Source: Caldifarciminota bacterium
Lineage (GTDB): Bacteria > Hydrothermota > UBA3072 > WFRC01
Length of the DNA: 6,269 nt
Reading direction: 5' to 3'
NCBI GenBank assembly: GCA_015486685.1
Contig: WFRC01000137.1
Span: 1 to 6,269 of the forward strand
Shown here: one piece after another, positions 5,426 through 6,269 of the stretch
How positions within the stretch are numbered: position 1 is the first letter of the stretch
Layout: the number at the start of each line of letters is the position of its first letter
Notes under the pieces: model-generated
What the model was told of the DNA's origin: nothing
The model's database searches: none
What the model saw: only the letters and a program-made list of their open reading frames with translations
Program-made: the position numbers and the translations under genes

Positions 5426-5453
5426 GAACTGAGAAGTAGGAAGTGAGTAAAGG
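5426..5453. repeat. Degenerate heptamer run, GAAGTGA type
   Basis: Four adjacent heptamers begin at 5426, 5433, 5440 and 5447. The first three share GAA-T. Positions 5426-5438 (GAACTGAGAAGTA) are the exact reverse complement of 5714-5726. Confidence 0.6.
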
Positions 5454-5466
5454 ATTAACAAACGTG

Positions 5467-5486
5467 TTCGTGATGGTGATTCGTGA
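5467..5486. repeat. TTCGTGA repeats
   Basis: TTCGTGA occurs at 5467-5473 and 5480-5486, separated by the six-base variant TGGTGA. The reverse complement TCACGAA is at 5643-5649. Confidence 0.5.
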
Positions 5487-5505
5487 AAAACGAAAGAGAA
5501 AAGAC

Positions 5506-5652
5506 CGTAAAGCGTAAGGAGATAGAGGATACTGGATGTTAGATGTTAGATAAAATAAGCGTTGTTATTACGATTAACGAATAACGATTTACGCTTAACG
5601 AGATACTTCCGCATTCCGCATTATTTTGAACACGGGACACGGTCACGAAACA
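5506..5652. repeat. Long degenerate heptamer array (21 units in 7-bp phase)
   Basis: Cut into 7-mers from 5506, the sequence shows neighbouring units that resemble each other while the word drifts. CGTAA starts at 5506 and 5513. Five consecutive units from 5520 carry GAT at positions 2-4. Five consecutive units from 5569 carry ACG at positions 2-4. GCATT starts at 5611 and 5618 (equivalently CCGCATT twice at 5609-5622), and ACGG at 5632 and 5639. By hand count 73 of 140 lag-7 base comparisons match, against about a quarter expected. No start codon, frame or known element explains it. Confidence 0.7.
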
Positions 5653-5678
5653 TGTTCTTTGTCATAAATTATTTTTTG

Positions 5679-5741
5679 GCGGAAAGCGGTTAGCGGTAGG
5701 CGGTCAGCGTTTTTACTTCTCAGTTCCTACTTCTAACTTAT
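5679..5741. repeat. Degenerate heptamer array, GCGGTTA then TACTTCT type
   Basis: Nine adjacent heptamers: units starting at 5679, 5686, 5693 and 5700 begin GCGG, and the unit at 5707 begins GCG. Then TACTTCT occurs at 5714 and 5728, with related units at 5721 and 5735. About 35 of 56 lag-7 comparisons match by hand count. The array ends 5 bp before the ribosome binding site of the next gene. Confidence 0.7.
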
Positions 5742-5746
5742 TAAAC

Positions 5747-5755
5747 AAGGAGGTG
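5747..5755 (+). promoter_or_regulatory. Ribosome binding site of the secretin-like gene
   Basis: AAGGAGGTG is a near-perfect match to the anti-Shine-Dalgarno sequence. Its GGAGG core ends 4 nt before ATG 5758, supporting that start over the in-frame ATG at 5809. Confidence 0.85.
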
Positions 5756-5757
5756 TT

Positions 5758-6269
5758 ATGTTATATTCAATCATTTATTTATCGCTCATTCTTGCCCCGA
5801 CATCAAATATGGGACAGATGAAGATGAACCTTGAGGTAAAAGGAGAAGATTACAGTATTTATGCAAAGACCAAAATTGTCGAATTGAAAAACCTCAGGGC
5901 TTCCGAGATTGAACCGTTTATCAGGGCAAGGCTTTCTCAGTATGGTGCTGTCCAGATAAATGATGCCCTGAATATGCTGATTATTACGGACAGAGAACCA
6001 AAACTTACAGATCTGGTAAATCTTGTGAAGGAACTGGATAAGAGGAAGATTAAGAATTTTTTGAGGCTGGAGACGGCAGTATTACCATTAAAAAATGTTT
6101 CACCTTCATCAGTAGTAGATGTAATTAAGGAGAGATTATCACCGGATGGTTTTGTCCAGGCAAATAATGACCTGAATATGATTATTATTACAGATGTTGC
6201 AACAAAAATAGAAGAGGCAAAGCGAATTCTTTCTTTGATAGACATTCCACCAAAACAGGTAATGGTAGA
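5758..6269 (+). CDS. Secretin-family protein, N-terminal part (truncated by window end)
   Basis: The first 170 codons are open to the window edge. Two N1-like secretin modules lie in tandem: residues 40-97 (VELKNLRASEIEPFIRAR ... LNMLIITD ... LVKELDKR) and 107-170 (LPLKNVSPSSVVDVIKER ... LNMIIITD ... ILSLIDIPPKQVMV). Equivalent positions are 68 residues apart. The pattern of hydrophobic strand, LN-IIITD, and LD(I)PPKQV is diagnostic of secretin/NolW-type domains, which line the periplasmic part of outer-membrane channels in type II secretion, type IV pili and related systems. The N-terminus (MLYSIIYLSLILAPTS) is hydrophobic but has no basic residues, so it is a weak signal peptide. The outer-membrane beta domain would lie beyond the window. 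The system cannot be assigned, since no pil/gsp neighbour is visible. Confidence 0.82.
   Translation, partial: MLYSIIYLSLILAPTSNMGQMKMNLEVKGEDYSIYAKTKIVELKNLRASEIEPFIRARLSQYGAVQINDALNMLIITDREPKLTDLVNLVKELDKRKIKNFLRLETAVLPLKNVSPSSVVDVIKERLSPDGFVQANNDLNMIIITDVATKIEEAKRILSLIDIPPKQVMV

Larger units (their letters stand above)
4907..5757. other. Repeat-rich intergenic region without a gene
   Basis: I see no credible coding region in these 851 bp: frames are short, and the one minus-strand frame of 65 codons runs across the inverted repeats with a low-complexity product. The region holds a GACTGACCCC motif, a promoter-like pair, an interrupted inverted repeat, GC-rich hairpins of interspersed-repeat type, and extensive runs of degenerate heptamers in 7-bp phase. 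It ends 5 bp before the ribosome binding site of the secretin-like gene. Base composition is less AT-rich than the region before the regulator gene. Confidence 0.75.

Noticed and set aside
5937..6245. Minus-strand frame opposite the secretin-like gene
   Set aside because: It is antisense to two clear secretin modules. Periodic coding on the plus strand explains it.

Overview
The window is AT-rich (about 35% G+C by eye). It looks like a diderm bacterium: it has a full-length Rho factor, strong AGGAGG-type ribosome binding sites, sigma70-type TTGACA/TATATT promoters, and the start of a secretin-family protein, which implies an outer membrane. The repeat-rich intergenic DNA suggests an uncultured environmental lineage, but nothing here fixes the phylum. 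All convincing genes are on the plus strand. No tRNA, rRNA, CRISPR array or intact transposase gene was seen.

Layout. Positions 1-52 hold the Lys-rich C-terminal end of an unidentified gene. Positions 111-1821 hold a two-gene ABC-2 exporter operon (ATPase and six-helix permease, overlapping by 23 bp). A good promoter (1849-1876) then drives a compact housekeeping cluster: rho (1899-3146), rpmE (3155-3361) and purC (3358-4233). purC starts with TTG inside the rpmE stop codon. Positions 4234-4600 are AT-rich non-coding DNA with three copies of a 20-bp palindrome related to CCACTATTTCGAAATAGTGG. The last copy lies 47 bp before a small ArsR-like winged-helix regulator (4601-4906), so the palindromes are candidate operators for it. 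Positions 4907-5757 are an 850-bp non-coding stretch packed with repeats. From 5758 to the window end is the N-terminal part of a secretin-type protein with two 68-residue N1-like modules.

The most unusual structure is in 4907-5757. It combines an apparently orphan promoter, a motif shared with the 5' end of the ABC operon, an interrupted inverted repeat, and several dispersed-repeat hairpins. It also contains long runs of degenerate heptamers held in a strict 7-bp phase, most clearly at 5506-5652 and 5679-5741. The heptamer words change along the run (CGTAAAG-, GATGTT-, AACGAAT-, GCATTCC-, ACGG- and GCGGTTA-like), while neighbours resemble each other at lag 7. Some words recur elsewhere in inverted orientation. 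This is the best candidate for something not covered by ordinary annotation.

Functionally, the exporter, the rho/rpmE/purC block, the regulator and the secretin are separate transcription units. The sequence does not show that they act in one pathway.
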